63,164 bases of DNA from Candidatus Scalindua arabica. GTDB taxonomy: Bacteria; Planctomycetota; Brocadiia; Brocadiales; Scalinduaceae. Below the pieces are notes generated by a model, which worked only from the letters and a program-made list of their open reading frames with translations, was not told the origin of the DNA and searched no databases. This document shows, one piece after another, positions 1 through 7,960 of the stretch. Each line of letters opens with the position of its first letter. Position 1 is the stretch's first letter. The position numbers and the translations under genes are program-made. The DNA lies in assembly GCA_018263435.1 (NCBI GenBank), contig JAANXD010000100.1, positions 58,402-121,565 on the forward strand, in the 5' to 3' direction.

Positions 1-596
1 CATTTTGCGATTGCCTCTTCGAAATTTTCCTCTCTATATAGTTGAATTGCTTTATCCAGCAGATCTTCAACAGGAGATACTTCTTGTGTCTCTTTTGTCA
101 GATTTCCCCTGTTCTCGTCTACACTACTTTTTTCCTCTTCAGCGGCTTTCTCTTGAGGTACCTCTAATTTTTCCAGTTTTGCCTTGAGGTTATTTTTATC
201 ATTTTCAACTATTGCCAGTTGTTGTTTGACTTTTTCAAGCAAATTTTTTGTTTCTGTCAATTCCCCTTCCAGGTTTTTGCGTATCTTGTTTTGTGATGTT
301 TGTGCAGCTTCAATAGCAATCTGTTTGTCCTTTATTTGTGTATATTTATTATTTAGCTGATTCTTGGCTGCTTCCAGCTTAACAAGATTTTTTTTCAGTT
401 CGTTATTTTCAGTAGTTAAGCTTCCAATGTTATTAGATAAAGCTTCCACCTCCTCTTCCAGGATATTTATTCTCTCTTTTTTACTTTGCCCAAAGAAGGA
501 AAATTTTTCGAGCTGGGCACATCCTGAGTTTAGAAATCCAAGGAAAATTATAACAGTTGTTAACATATACCAATTCTTAGAACTTATTTTCTTCAT
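1..596 (-). CDS. Coiled-coil lipoprotein with TPR-like end (partial, 3' end outside window)
   Basis: Reading the minus strand from an ATG at 596 gives an open frame that leaves the window at base 1 without a stop. GGAG lies just upstream of the ATG. The N-terminus is a lipoprotein signal: a hydrophobic stretch ending in LNSGC, so Cys is the likely lipidated residue. It is followed by about 120 residues of heptad-like Glu/Lys/Leu coiled coil, then an acidic linker, and the last visible residues (LYREENFEEAIAKW) look like the start of a TPR helix pair. This layout resembles YbgF/CpoB-type envelope proteins, but the diagnostic C-terminus is not visible. It is 16 bases downstream of the small coiled-coil gene at 613-804 and probably cotranscribed with it. 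Function is inferred only at the level of an envelope scaffold or peptidoglycan-associated lipoprotein. Confidence 0.7.
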   Translation of the reverse strand, partial: MKKISSKNWYMLTTVIIFLGFLNSGCAQLEKFSFFGQSKKERINILEEEVEALSNNIGSLTTENNELKKNLVKLEAAKNQLNNKYTQIKDKQIAIEAAQTSQNKIRKNLEGELTETKNLLEKVKQQLAIVENDKNNLKAKLEKLEVPQEKAAEEEKSSVDENRGNLTKETQEVSPVEDLLDKAIQLYREENFEEAIAK

Positions 597-612
597 GAAA
601 TTCCTCCATTTG

Positions 613-804
613 TCAGGTGGTTTTTTTATCCTGAAGCCTTAGAATTGTCAATTGTGAGATTGCTAATTCCTCAATCTTTCTTGTCTGGTGCAGAATATGT
701 TCCCAATCTTTCTTTGTTCCTGTTGCAAGGCCTTTTTTCAAGCGGTTATCCAGCTTCTTCAAATCATTTTCTAATAACTTAAGCCTGTTTTTTAGATCTT
801 CCAT
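613..804 (-). CDS. Small coiled-coil protein of unknown function
   Basis: A 63-residue, highly charged protein (MEDLKNRLKLLENDLKKL and onward) that reads as one or two amphipathic helices. I place the start at the ATG at 804 because GAGG lies about 12 bases upstream. The frame also extends to a TTG at 822, but that codon has no Shine-Dalgarno sequence. There is no signal peptide, so it is probably cytoplasmic. It lies 16 bases upstream of the lipoprotein gene and likely forms an operon with it. I do not recognise the family. Leu/Lys/Glu heptads suggest oligomerisation. Confidence 0.55.
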   Translation of the reverse strand: MEDLKNRLKLLENDLKKLDNRLKKGLATGTKKDWEHILHQTRKIEELAISQLTILRLQDKKTT

Positions 805-928
805 TATAGTGATTAACCTCAAGAACTGGATACTGAAAAAACTTTCAAGTTTATTCTACTTAACATCTAACTGATGTCAAATATTTTCTACCCTTGACTT
901 GTTTATATGGGAGGGATATAGTTTTAAC

Positions 929-2389
929 ATGTTGCAATTGCAAAAGCAGGTCACCTCCATTATCAAAGAATATAATCTTTTCAGGGCAAATGACACGGTT
1001 TTATTGGGCGTTTCCGGCGGACCGGATTCAGTCGCTTTACTAAGTCTGATTTTTGATGCAAATCGTGTAAACTCCACTTATTCTAACATTTTTATAGCAC
1101 ACCTGAATCACTTAATCAGAGGGAAGGAATCGGAAGAAGATGAACAATTTGTAAGCGATCTTGCAAAAAAGTTTAAGCTATCATTTGTTTCTGAAAGAAG
1201 GGATGTTAAAGAAATTGCCCGGGAGTGCAAAATGTCCCTGGAAGAGGCGGCACGGGAAGAGAGGTATAAATTCTTTGAAAGTGCGGCGGAAAGAGTAGGC
1301 GCTAACGTGATTGCCGTAGGTCACAATGCCGATGATAATGCGGAAACGATTCTGCACAGGATAATCCGGGGTACCGGAATTGCCGGTTTAGGCGGCATGA
1401 AGCCGAAGCGAAAACTTACGCCCCTTTCATCCATCAATCTTGTTCGACCCTTGCTATTCACATGGCGCAAGGACATCATTGCCTATTTGAAAGAGAAGAA
1501 TCTTTCTTATAGAATTGACTCAACAAATTTTGAAACAGATCAATTCAGAAACAGGATTAGAGCAGAACTTATCCCCCTCCTTGAAAAGAATTACAATTCA
1601 AAAACAAAGGAATCCCTGATTAAATTAGGTGAAACTGCTGCACAAAATTATGATTTCCTGCAGGCACAGGCAAAAAACTTATTAGAAGAAGTTTTGCTAA
1701 GCGTAGAGGGAAAAACAGATGAAATTTTAAGTGAAATAGTTTTGGATATGCACAAGTTAAAAGAAATACCGCAAATTCTACAACAGATTATTATTAAAGA
1801 AGCAGTAGTCAGGCTGAATATTCCCCTTAAGAAGCTTGGTTACAAAAATTACAAAAATATTTTAAGCATACTTAATTACCAAAAAACACCTGTAAGTAAA
1901 GCTGTTAAGGATTACTTAAATGTCAAGATAGAAGATGGCAAATTACATCTTTCAAAGAAGAAGTATTATGCGGAGGATAGTCCGGTTTTAAATGAAACGG
2001 TAATTAAGATACCGGGAGAGACAAAACTTGTTGAAACGAGGTATACAGTGAAAATGGAAATCAAAGAAATAAATAACGGGTTTTTAGAAGAATTTAAACT
2101 AAGCAGGACAAAATATGATGAAGCTGTAGATTTTGATAAAATCAGTGTTCCTCTCATGATAAGGACAAGAAGGCCGGGAGATAAATTCTGGCCATTGGGT
2201 TCTCCGGGTATTCAGAAGGTAAAGGATTTTTTCATAAATAATAAGATTTCCATGCTGGAACGGGACACAGTTCCAATAGTAACTATGAATGGCCAGCCAA
2301 TATGGATAGTGGGGTTTCGAATTGATGATCGTATTCGGGTTAAAAAGGAGACAAAAAAACTATTAATTATGAAATTTGAAAAATGCTAA
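929..2389 (+). CDS. tilS: tRNA(Ile)-lysidine synthetase TilS
   Basis: TilS puts lysidine on C34 of the CAU-anticodon tRNA-Ile2, so that it reads AUA instead of AUG. The protein has the PP-loop ATP pyrophosphatase signature SGGPDS at about residues 29-34, followed by the family segments AHLNHLIRGKESEED and VGHNADDNAETILHRIIRGTG. The C-terminal half carries the TilS substrate-binding and C-terminal domains (PGDKFWPLGSPG, VKDFFINNKI). Length of 486 residues is normal. The frame extends to a TTG at 899, but the ATG at 929 has GGAGGG about 13 bases upstream and matches the usual TilS N-terminus. It is divergent from the coiled-coil gene pair on its left. Confidence 0.95.
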   Translation: MLQLQKQVTSIIKEYNLFRANDTVLLGVSGGPDSVALLSLIFDANRVNSTYSNIFIAHLNHLIRGKESEEDEQFVSDLAKKFKLSFVSERRDVKEIARECKMSLEEAAREERYKFFESAAERVGANVIAVGHNADDNAETILHRIIRGTGIAGLGGMKPKRKLTPLSSINLVRPLLFTWRKDIIAYLKEKNLSYRIDSTNFETDQFRNRIRAELIPLLEKNYNSKTKESLIKLGETAAQNYDFLQAQAKNLLEEVLLSVEGKTDEILSEIVLDMHKLKEIPQILQQIIIKEAVVRLNIPLKKLGYKNYKNILSILNYQKTPVSKAVKDYLNVKIEDGKLHLSKKKYYAEDSPVLNETVIKIPGETKLVETRYTVKMEIKEINNGFLEEFKLSRTKYDEAVDFDKISVPLMIRTRRPGDKFWPLGSPGIQKVKDFFINNKISMLERDTVPIVTMNGQPIWIVGFRIDDRIRVKKETKKLLIMKFEKC

Positions 2390-2396
2390 TGTCGAG

Positions 2397-2495
2397 CTAA
2401 GCTAACCCGCTTGGCGGAAAAAACTATGAAGAATAATAAAATTAACAATGAATCTAAAAACTCGAAAACCACACGTAATAAAGGGGTTAGCTTAG
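2397..2495. repeat. Inverted repeat downstream of tilS
   Basis: A 12-base arm at 2397-2408 (CTAAGCTAACCC) is perfectly complementary to 2484-2495, with about 75 bases between. The left arm runs into CCGCTTGGCGG, a small palindrome of the sort seen elsewhere in this window. It could be a miniature mobile element remnant or a long-range transcript structure at the tilS 3' end. There is no T-tract, so it is not a simple terminator. Confidence 0.45.
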
Positions 2496-2547
2496 GCGAT
2501 TGGTTATGTGATGAACTGTGTATAAATGTCAAATACACTTATGCTCT

Positions 2548-2772
2548 CTAAGATGCTTTGCCCCATCTTGTTAAAGGTTTCTTTGTGCTTTTTACACAAT
2601 CTCTAAGATACAGGTTAATTAATGATTGATAAGAAATATCATTTTCCTCTCCAATGCCTTTAAAATAATCAATGATTTCTGCGTCTAATCTAATAGTGAT
2701 TTGCTTTTTAAGTCTTTTGGCATAAGGATTCTTTTTTAATTTTAATTTAGACAAATCATATTCTTTTCTCAT
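2548..2772 (-). CDS. brnA: BrnA/CopG-like ribbon-helix-helix antitoxin
   Basis: A 74-residue protein beginning MRKEYDLSKLKL. The central segment KKQITIRLDAEIIDYFKGIG is a ribbon-helix-helix strand plus helix, and SYQSLINLYLRDC is the second helix. This is the normal architecture of BrnA-type antitoxins, which bind and neutralise BrnT RNase toxin and repress their own promoter. The start is set at 2772 because this ATG overlaps the brnT stop (ATGA) and GGAGG precedes it by about 9 bases. The frame is open a further three codons upstream. The partner toxin at 2769-2936 is N-terminally truncated, so the antitoxin may now be an orphan. Confidence 0.85.
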   Translation of the reverse strand: MRKEYDLSKLKLKKNPYAKRLKKQITIRLDAEIIDYFKGIGEENDISYQSLINLYLRDCVKSTKKPLTRWGKAS

Positions 2773-2936
2773 CTTACCCACCTCCTATTAAAATCTTTTA
2801 ACTCCTTTTTCGTTAATTTTCTTGCTGATATAATTCTAATTGTATTGCCGTTATTTCTTTCGCAAAAGCAAACTAAAATAAGACGGCCAAATGAACTGAA
2901 GCCAATAATAATAAATCGTACTAAATCTTTACACAT
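2769..2936 (-). pseudogene. brnT: BrnT toxin, N-terminally truncated remnant
   Basis: The frame upstream of brnA encodes 55 residues. They match the C-terminal half of BrnT toxins: the core RFIIIGFSSFGRLILVC, then the conserved tail IRIISARKLTKKE. The usual N-terminal half, with the F-W-D-P-K-A and N-x-x-K-H-G-V segments and part of the active site, is missing. The first ATG available is at 2936, and upstream sequence does not continue the family. The stop codon overlaps brnA by ATGA. Full BrnT is about 90-100 residues. Most likely this is a decayed toxin whose 5' end was lost when the adjoining structured sequence (2941-3020) arrived. Confidence 0.75.
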
Positions 2937-2968
2937 ATTGGGCGCGAGATGAGCTGCGGGTTCGCGGT

Positions 2969-3005
2969 CTAATCACACCGACATGAAGCTGAGAGTGTGG
3001 ATTAG
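2969..3005. other. Strong hairpin at the broken end of brnT
   Basis: CTAATCACAC at 2969-2978 pairs with GTGTGGATTAG at 2995-3005, with one bulged G and a 16-base loop. It is flanked by GCGCGAG and CGCGG runs that are visibly richer in GC than the surroundings. It sits exactly where the BrnT reading frame loses similarity. It may be the end of an inserted element or a structured RNA. I do not recognise it. Confidence 0.4.
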
Positions 3006-3134
3006 TCTGCCTAAACGCGGTATTATAATACAGCTATCCGGTAAATAATTATTGTAAACATATATTCCTTAAGGTATTATGTCAATAGAAATATACTATT
3101 CTAAATTCACAATTTGAAGATCTATATACTTTAA

Positions 3135-4097
3135 ATGCACCATACCTTATGGGTACTTACCGGGCCAACTGCCAGTGATAAAACGGAGATCGGGTTTAAT
3201 GTTGCACGGGAAATTGGCGGCGAGATAATCTCTGCCGATTCAATGCTTTTTTATCGAGGAATGGATATAGGAACGGCAAAACCTCCACCCGGTATGAGGA
3301 AGATTGTTCCTCACCATTTTATCGATATTGTTGATCCATGGGAGAGTTACAGTGTTGGAAAGTACGTCAAAGATGTAGAAGATTTAATAGGCGATATTAA
3401 CAGGGGAAAGCGGAAGTTTCTTATTGTCGGTGGCAGCCCTCTTTACATAAAGGGTATTATTGACGGCATTTTTAACGGCCCAGAGGCTGATTGGAATATT
3501 CGCTCAGAGCTGGAAGGGATTGCAGAAAAAAAGGGAAATCTGCACGTTCATGGCATCCTGCAGAAGATAGACCCTGTTAAAGCCGATGAACTCCACCCGA
3601 ATGATCTACGGCGTATAATACGTGCGATAGAGGTATATAGAAAAACAGGTAAACAGGCGTCGGCGCTTCAGGAACAGTATAAGCAGGCAAGGGAGAGTTA
3701 TAAGTTTAAGATCATTTGTATTTCAAGAGAGAGAGAAGATCTTTATCGAAGGATTGGCGAAAGAGTTGAGACAATGTTTGGCAACGGTCTTGTTGATGAA
3801 GTTCGATCTTTATTAGACAACCCTGAAGGTTTAAGCAGGCAGGCAAGGCAGGCGTTGGGCTATAAGGAGGTTATTCAATATCTTGAAGACGGGCTTACAT
3901 TAGACGATGCGAAAGAGATGGTAAAATTAAACACTCGTAGATTCGCCAAAAGACAGATGACATGGTTTCGAAGTTTTCCGGACGTTCAGTGGCTGTCATG
4001 CCAGAGGCAGATCCGCCGTGGCGGAGAAGCAGGAGAACATGAGGATTTAAAAACCATTTCTGAGAAAATTATTTCTATATTCAAAAGTTCATTATAA
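3135..4097 (+). CDS. miaA: tRNA dimethylallyltransferase MiaA (altered P-loop)
   Basis: MiaA transfers the dimethylallyl group from DMAPP to A37 of tRNAs reading UNN codons. Family segments are clear: GGEIISADSMLFYRGMDIGT, PHHFIDIVDP, LIVGGSPLYIKG, LHPNDLRRIIRAIEVY, and the C-terminal RRFAKRQMTWFR. The length of 320 is normal. Two things are odd. The P-loop reads GPTASDKT, with Asp15 where the family has the nearly invariant Gly before Lys-Thr; a single GGT to GAT change would explain it. The C-terminal tail contains a segment (CQRQIRRGGEAGEH) encoded by a TCCGCC-GGCGGA palindrome, which looks like an inserted repeat. No clear Shine-Dalgarno precedes the ATG. Identity is certain, but full activity is not. 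Confidence 0.93.
   Translation: MHHTLWVLTGPTASDKTEIGFNVAREIGGEIISADSMLFYRGMDIGTAKPPPGMRKIVPHHFIDIVDPWESYSVGKYVKDVEDLIGDINRGKRKFLIVGGSPLYIKGIIDGIFNGPEADWNIRSELEGIAEKKGNLHVHGILQKIDPVKADELHPNDLRRIIRAIEVYRKTGKQASALQEQYKQARESYKFKIICISREREDLYRRIGERVETMFGNGLVDEVRSLLDNPEGLSRQARQALGYKEVIQYLEDGLTLDDAKEMVKLNTRRFAKRQMTWFRSFPDVQWLSCQRQIRRGGEAGEHEDLKTISEKIISIFKSSL
4012..4025. repeat. Palindrome inside the 3' end of miaA
   Basis: TCCGCC-GT-GGCGGA forms a perfect 6-bp arm palindrome within the coding region, at a position where MiaA proteins show no conserved sequence. Similar GGCGG/CCGCC palindromes occur at about 2406-2416 and in intergenic regions of this window, so it is probably a REP-like repeat tolerated in the tail. 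Confidence 0.5.
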
Positions 4098-4345
4098 ATT
4101 TGAGATATGAAGGTTCTAAACGTCTAGGATCAGGTCACGTCCAGGGGCGGATCTTGAAGCTGGCCACAGGGTCGTCCTCAGGTGACTGCCTTCGGCGACT
4201 GCCCGCCAGAAAAACGTGTCGGGTTGGCAAACCTGAACCAGCCAAAGATTTATTAGTTCAGGAACTGAAACATTCGTTGTTTATGGAAGCATTTTTATCT
4301 AAATAGCATCTGCGATAATCTGCATCCTATTTAAGATGGTGTAAA
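4098..4345. other. Intergenic region with GC-rich repeat remnants
   Basis: The 248 bases between miaA and the pilus operon contain GC-rich, partly palindromic sequence (around 4130-4245, including CTGCCCGCC and GTGTCGGGTTGGC) that resembles repeat copies near 15340, 36750 and 38170. A 68-codon open frame here has a composition unlike a protein and no family likeness. I see no gene. Confidence 0.5.
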
Positions 4346-6034
4346 ATGAATTTCAGGACAATTTACAAGAAAGGATTGGATTCCGTTCGTCTGCCCGGAG
4401 GGAAAAGTGCCTGGGGGTTGGAGATAGGCAACAGCGGGTTAAAAGCAGTGAAGGCAAGCGCCCGAGATAGAGAATTATATATAGAAGCAATTGACAGGAT
4501 CGACTATTCATCAATTGAACATGAGAGCACGTCTAAAAAACCGGAACTTATTGAAAGCGCAGTAAATATTTTTAAAGACCGCAATTTAATAAACAAATCT
4601 GACAAAATAATTGTTTCTCTCTCCGGTAAAATGATTCTCTCAAGATACTTTTCGCTCCCTCCTATTAAAAAGAGTCGCATTGCCGAGGCGTTAAAATATG
4701 AATTGCGTAAGCAGGTTCCTTTTGAGCCGGATGAGATTATATGGGATTACCAGCAGTTTGAAGATGACAGAATAATTGATAGTGGCGTAAAAATAGGTTT
4801 ATTTGCTACAAAAAAGGAAAATATATACAGTCTTTTGCCAAGCCTGGCTCCAATAAGGGTAAATCTGGATGCAATTCAAATTACGCCTATTGCAATTTAT
4901 AATCTTGTGCACTTAAGTTCAGATTCTGATGAAGACGTTATTGTTGTAAATGTTGAACAGGGAAATACTGATTTTATAGTGGTTGGGAGATCAAAATACT
5001 GGAATAGGAGCATTCCTATTTCAGAAGTAAATACCACTCTAATCCGGGAAATACAGAGATCCATAGGATATTACGTCTCTGTCACAAAAGGCACTAAACC
5101 GGAAACTTTATACTTAATGGGCGAAGTCTTTGAAGATGATAACAAAATTAAATTTGTGGATGAAAACCTGGAAAGCAAAGTCAAATTCTTAGACCTGTTA
5201 GACAAAATAAAGATGTTAAAAGATTTTGATCGTCCTGCATTAAATAAACAAAATATTTATGGCTTTGAAACAGCATTGGGGCTTTCCATACAGGGCTTAA
5301 ACCTTGGTGAAATTAAAATTAATCTGCTTCCACTTGATTATGTTAAAGAGCAGCAGGTTTCTAAGCGTAAAATATTAGCTTGTGTTATTACAATGGCAAT
5401 CTTCTTGAGCTTTCTTACACAAAGTATTAAAGATTATATCATATGGCAGCCTCTTTCAAACGGAGTAGATACCGTAACGGAAACATTAAATGAAGTAAAA
5501 CAACTGGAAAGAATTTACAAGGGTGTAGAGAAAAAAGTTAAAGCAGAAGAAGATAATTTACATATGTGGAAGTCAATAGGTGCTCAGGGACGTTTCTGGG
5601 TAGAAGCGGTCAGTAAAACTATAGATTCAATCCCGGAGAATGTGTATTTATTGAGTATAGAATCTTTATGGGGTATTCCTCATTCTGATAAGAAGGAAAG
5701 GGTAAGTGGTAAAGGTTTTTTTGAAAAGAAAGAAGAAAGTACTTCTAATAAAGATATTGATACATCTAAGGAAGTGTTGATTATAAGTATTAGGGGAGAA
5801 AGTTATGCACCAAAAGTGTCGTATATAGAGGAAAAAGTTAAAAAGCCAATAGAGGAATTAACACTGTTTGATCAAAAGATACCTGCATTCATCGATGTAA
5901 GACTAGTGCAAGGCTCTGTACAGCATGTTAAGGATACAGACAAAAAATATATATCTGAGAATACGGTTGATGGCATAAAGAGCCAACCGATTTCCTTTGA
6001 AATACAATGCATAGTCAACCCCTTGTCATTCTAA
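4346..6034 (+). CDS. pilM: Type IV pilus assembly protein, PilM-PilN fusion
   Basis: Residues 1 to about 335 are a PilM-type actin-like ATPase domain: WGLEIGNSGLKAVK near the start, then the hallmark SLPPIKKSRIAEALKYELRK and VPFEPDEIIWDYQ. A transmembrane helix follows at about 343-362 (ILACVITMAIFLSFL). The remaining 200 residues form a coiled coil and a periplasmic domain with IDSIPENVYLLSIESLWG, the pattern of PilN. PilM and PilN are usually separate proteins that bind each other; PilM is cytoplasmic and PilN spans the inner membrane. Here one chain does both. It opens the operon that continues with PilO-like, unknown, secretin and small exported proteins. The acidic/Lys-rich insert near residue 450-480 is not conserved. 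Confidence 0.85.
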   Translation: MNFRTIYKKGLDSVRLPGGKSAWGLEIGNSGLKAVKASARDRELYIEAIDRIDYSSIEHESTSKKPELIESAVNIFKDRNLINKSDKIIVSLSGKMILSRYFSLPPIKKSRIAEALKYELRKQVPFEPDEIIWDYQQFEDDRIIDSGVKIGLFATKKENIYSLLPSLAPIRVNLDAIQITPIAIYNLVHLSSDSDEDVIVVNVEQGNTDFIVVGRSKYWNRSIPISEVNTTLIREIQRSIGYYVSVTKGTKPETLYLMGEVFEDDNKIKFVDENLESKVKFLDLLDKIKMLKDFDRPALNKQNIYGFETALGLSIQGLNLGEIKINLLPLDYVKEQQVSKRKILACVITMAIFLSFLTQSIKDYIIWQPLSNGVDTVTETLNEVKQLERIYKGVEKKVKAEEDNLHMWKSIGAQGRFWVEAVSKTIDSIPENVYLLSIESLWGIPHSDKKERVSGKGFFEKKEESTSNKDIDTSKEVLIISIRGESYAPKVSYIEEKVKKPIEELTLFDQKIPAFIDVRLVQGSVQHVKDTDKKYISENTVDGIKSQPISFEIQCIVNPLSF

Positions 6035-6113
6035 TGAGGAGCGGAGAAATCGTGCCTGTGGCCAGAGGCGAAGGTTATACGTATCTGCTAATATTGAGAG
6101 AATGGATGATTAG

Positions 6114-6965
6114 ATGAACTTATCAGATATTAAAAAAAGTAAATTCTGGATGTCTATTGGGGGGATAGTAATTTTTGTGATAGCCCTTTACCTTTTTTTT
6201 GTGAATCCCTTCAGACTGAGAAATATTAAGAAGACTGAGGCAATCGAAAATATACTGGCCAGGTTAGAAAGATATGAAAGAAAGGGCGTTAAGCTTCATA
6301 ATGCAAAATGGATAAAGGCGGAGGAGGACAAATTAGTAACGATCAAGGAGGCCAGACGGGAATACGAGGTATTTTATAAAGAAAGGGGTCGTCATATCGA
6401 AAAGGTTTTTACTTCTGTAAATGGGGAAGAGATTAAGGATGAGGCCCTATGGCAAAACATGTATATTCAGGAAGCAAATACACTTCTGGACAAGATAAAA
6501 AATCACAATATTGCATTAAGTGAAAACACACTCCCGTTTAAAGAATGGAAGGCTGCAATTCCTACATGGGAAGACATTGTTCCCGAGCAGAAAAGATTTT
6601 GGATTGCAGAAGAGTTAATAAATATAATACTAAAGGAAGAGATGAATGTCAGGTATCTTGAAAGTATTAATTTTGGGAAGGAAAAAGCGCCTCACGCCAA
6701 TGCACATACTGAGTTGTTTGATATTATTCCTTTTTCTATAAAGGTAAGAATGAATGTTGAAGGTCTTCTTTTTTTAATTAATGAGTTTTTAAAATCAAAG
6801 ATATGTTTTGAGATAGAAACTATTAATGTAAGCGGGGAATTGAATAGGCTAAGGTCGCCAAAAGGAACAGAGAAATCCTACCAGCCTGTACATATAGACA
6901 ATATTCAATCTCCTTCCATGGTGGATGTTGTTATTGAGGCATATGTCATGGATTTTAAGACATAA
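6114..6965 (+). CDS. pilO: PilO-like inner-membrane pilus assembly protein
   Basis: A 283-residue protein with one N-terminal transmembrane helix (about residues 12-30, ending LYLFFVNPF), a coiled-coil segment rich in Lys and Glu, and a C-terminal alpha/beta region ending in a strand pair (VDVVIEAYVMDFKT). PilO proteins have this topology and dimerise with PilN on the periplasmic side. Order after PilM-PilN and before the secretin supports the call; primary sequence alone is weak. It resembles the Akkermansia-type pilus operon, where PilO homologues are also very divergent. The 79-base gap from the preceding gene contains no gene. Confidence 0.65.
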   Translation: MNLSDIKKSKFWMSIGGIVIFVIALYLFFVNPFRLRNIKKTEAIENILARLERYERKGVKLHNAKWIKAEEDKLVTIKEARREYEVFYKERGRHIEKVFTSVNGEEIKDEALWQNMYIQEANTLLDKIKNHNIALSENTLPFKEWKAAIPTWEDIVPEQKRFWIAEELINIILKEEMNVRYLESINFGKEKAPHANAHTELFDIIPFSIKVRMNVEGLLFLINEFLKSKICFEIETINVSGELNRLRSPKGTEKSYQPVHIDNIQSPSMVDVVIEAYVMDFKT

Positions 6966-7017
6966 TAACGTAAAATGTATCCTGTTAAGACCTGGCACTG
7001 TTTTGGACTATTAAATA

Positions 7018-7932
7018 ATGGAAAAAGCACAAGAAGATAAAGTATATGGCTATTTATTTAAAGTAGTTTTATCTTTGATTTCACTTTTTTGTTTATATAA
7101 TATTGTAAGTATTCTTCTCCTTTCCCCTTATAGCGGGAAGAAATTGCAGTCAAGAATTTCCAGTACTGTTAATGCTATAGAAAATAATATTAAACGTGCA
7201 GGTCTTGAGAATACGGAAAAGGCAATAAATAATTCAAATTTAATAAATAATGTTAATGGCTCTGCCTGGGCAAAAAAAATTGAGAGAACTTCAATCTTTG
7301 CGGGAAGGATAGATGTAAATAGAGAAAAAGCAGAAGAAGAGTTAGTTATATATGAACAAATTGAATTACCGGCCAGCACAGAAATTATTTTTAAGGGTCT
7401 GGTCGATGATCTTGCCTACATCAACATACGAATGGAGATAGATGGAGAATGGCACGAACATGGTTTTCCAACAAAGATAGGAGAGAGAATAGGAGGAAAA
7501 AAAATTTCAGGAGGCAAAACATTAGATTTTTCAACAAATTATGTACTGCAAGACATTGTCTATAAGGCACAAAGGCCGACAACACTAATGAAAAAAACTG
7601 TTATGTTAAACGACGCCGGAGAGTTTGTTGGCACCAGGATGATACCAGGCAAAACATTTATGAAAACTACCTCTAAAATTAAGTATAAGGATGAATACGG
7701 CAATATAAATGAATTATGGATGAAGGAACCTGCAAGAACTACAAAAGTAGAGGAAGAAAAATTACCCGAAAATATAGAGGAAGAGGCAAATCCCGCAGCA
7801 CCAAATGAAAGCACAGCCTTAGAAAATTTGACAAAACAGCAGCAGGATGCACTAGACAAAGCAAAAAAGCCGCTTGAAAAGAAAGTAGAAATATTCGGAA
7901 CAATTCTAGAAGAAGTGGAAAGCGGAAACTGA
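7018..7932 (+). CDS. Pilus-operon membrane protein, possibly PilP-like
   Basis: A 304-residue protein with one N-terminal transmembrane helix (FKVVLSLISLFCLYNIVSIL), a helical linker, and a beta-rich periplasmic domain from about residue 105 (YEQIELPASTEIIFKGLVDD). It ends in a low-complexity Glu/Pro/Ala tail. Position between PilO-like and secretin genes is where pilP usually lies, and PilP is also a beta-domain protein linking PilNO to the secretin. I cannot see PilP motifs, so function is inferred from position. No obvious ribosome binding site precedes the ATG, which may point to translational coupling. Confidence 0.6.
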   Translation: MEKAQEDKVYGYLFKVVLSLISLFCLYNIVSILLLSPYSGKKLQSRISSTVNAIENNIKRAGLENTEKAINNSNLINNVNGSAWAKKIERTSIFAGRIDVNREKAEEELVIYEQIELPASTEIIFKGLVDDLAYINIRMEIDGEWHEHGFPTKIGERIGGKKISGGKTLDFSTNYVLQDIVYKAQRPTTLMKKTVMLNDAGEFVGTRMIPGKTFMKTTSKIKYKDEYGNINELWMKEPARTTKVEEEKLPENIEEEANPAAPNESTALENLTKQQQDALDKAKKPLEKKVEIFGTILEEVESGN

Positions 7933-7960
7933 ACCAAACTAATTTAGTTTACGTAAAAAC

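Noticed and set aside
2427..2552. 42-codon frame beginning MKNNKINNESKN between tilS and brnA
   Set aside because: Spans the right arm of an inverted repeat, low complexity, no Shine-Dalgarno sequence; not convincing as a gene.
4100..4306. 68-codon open frame after miaA
   Set aside because: Lies in GC-rich repeat remnants, composition not protein-like, no ribosome binding site or family likeness.
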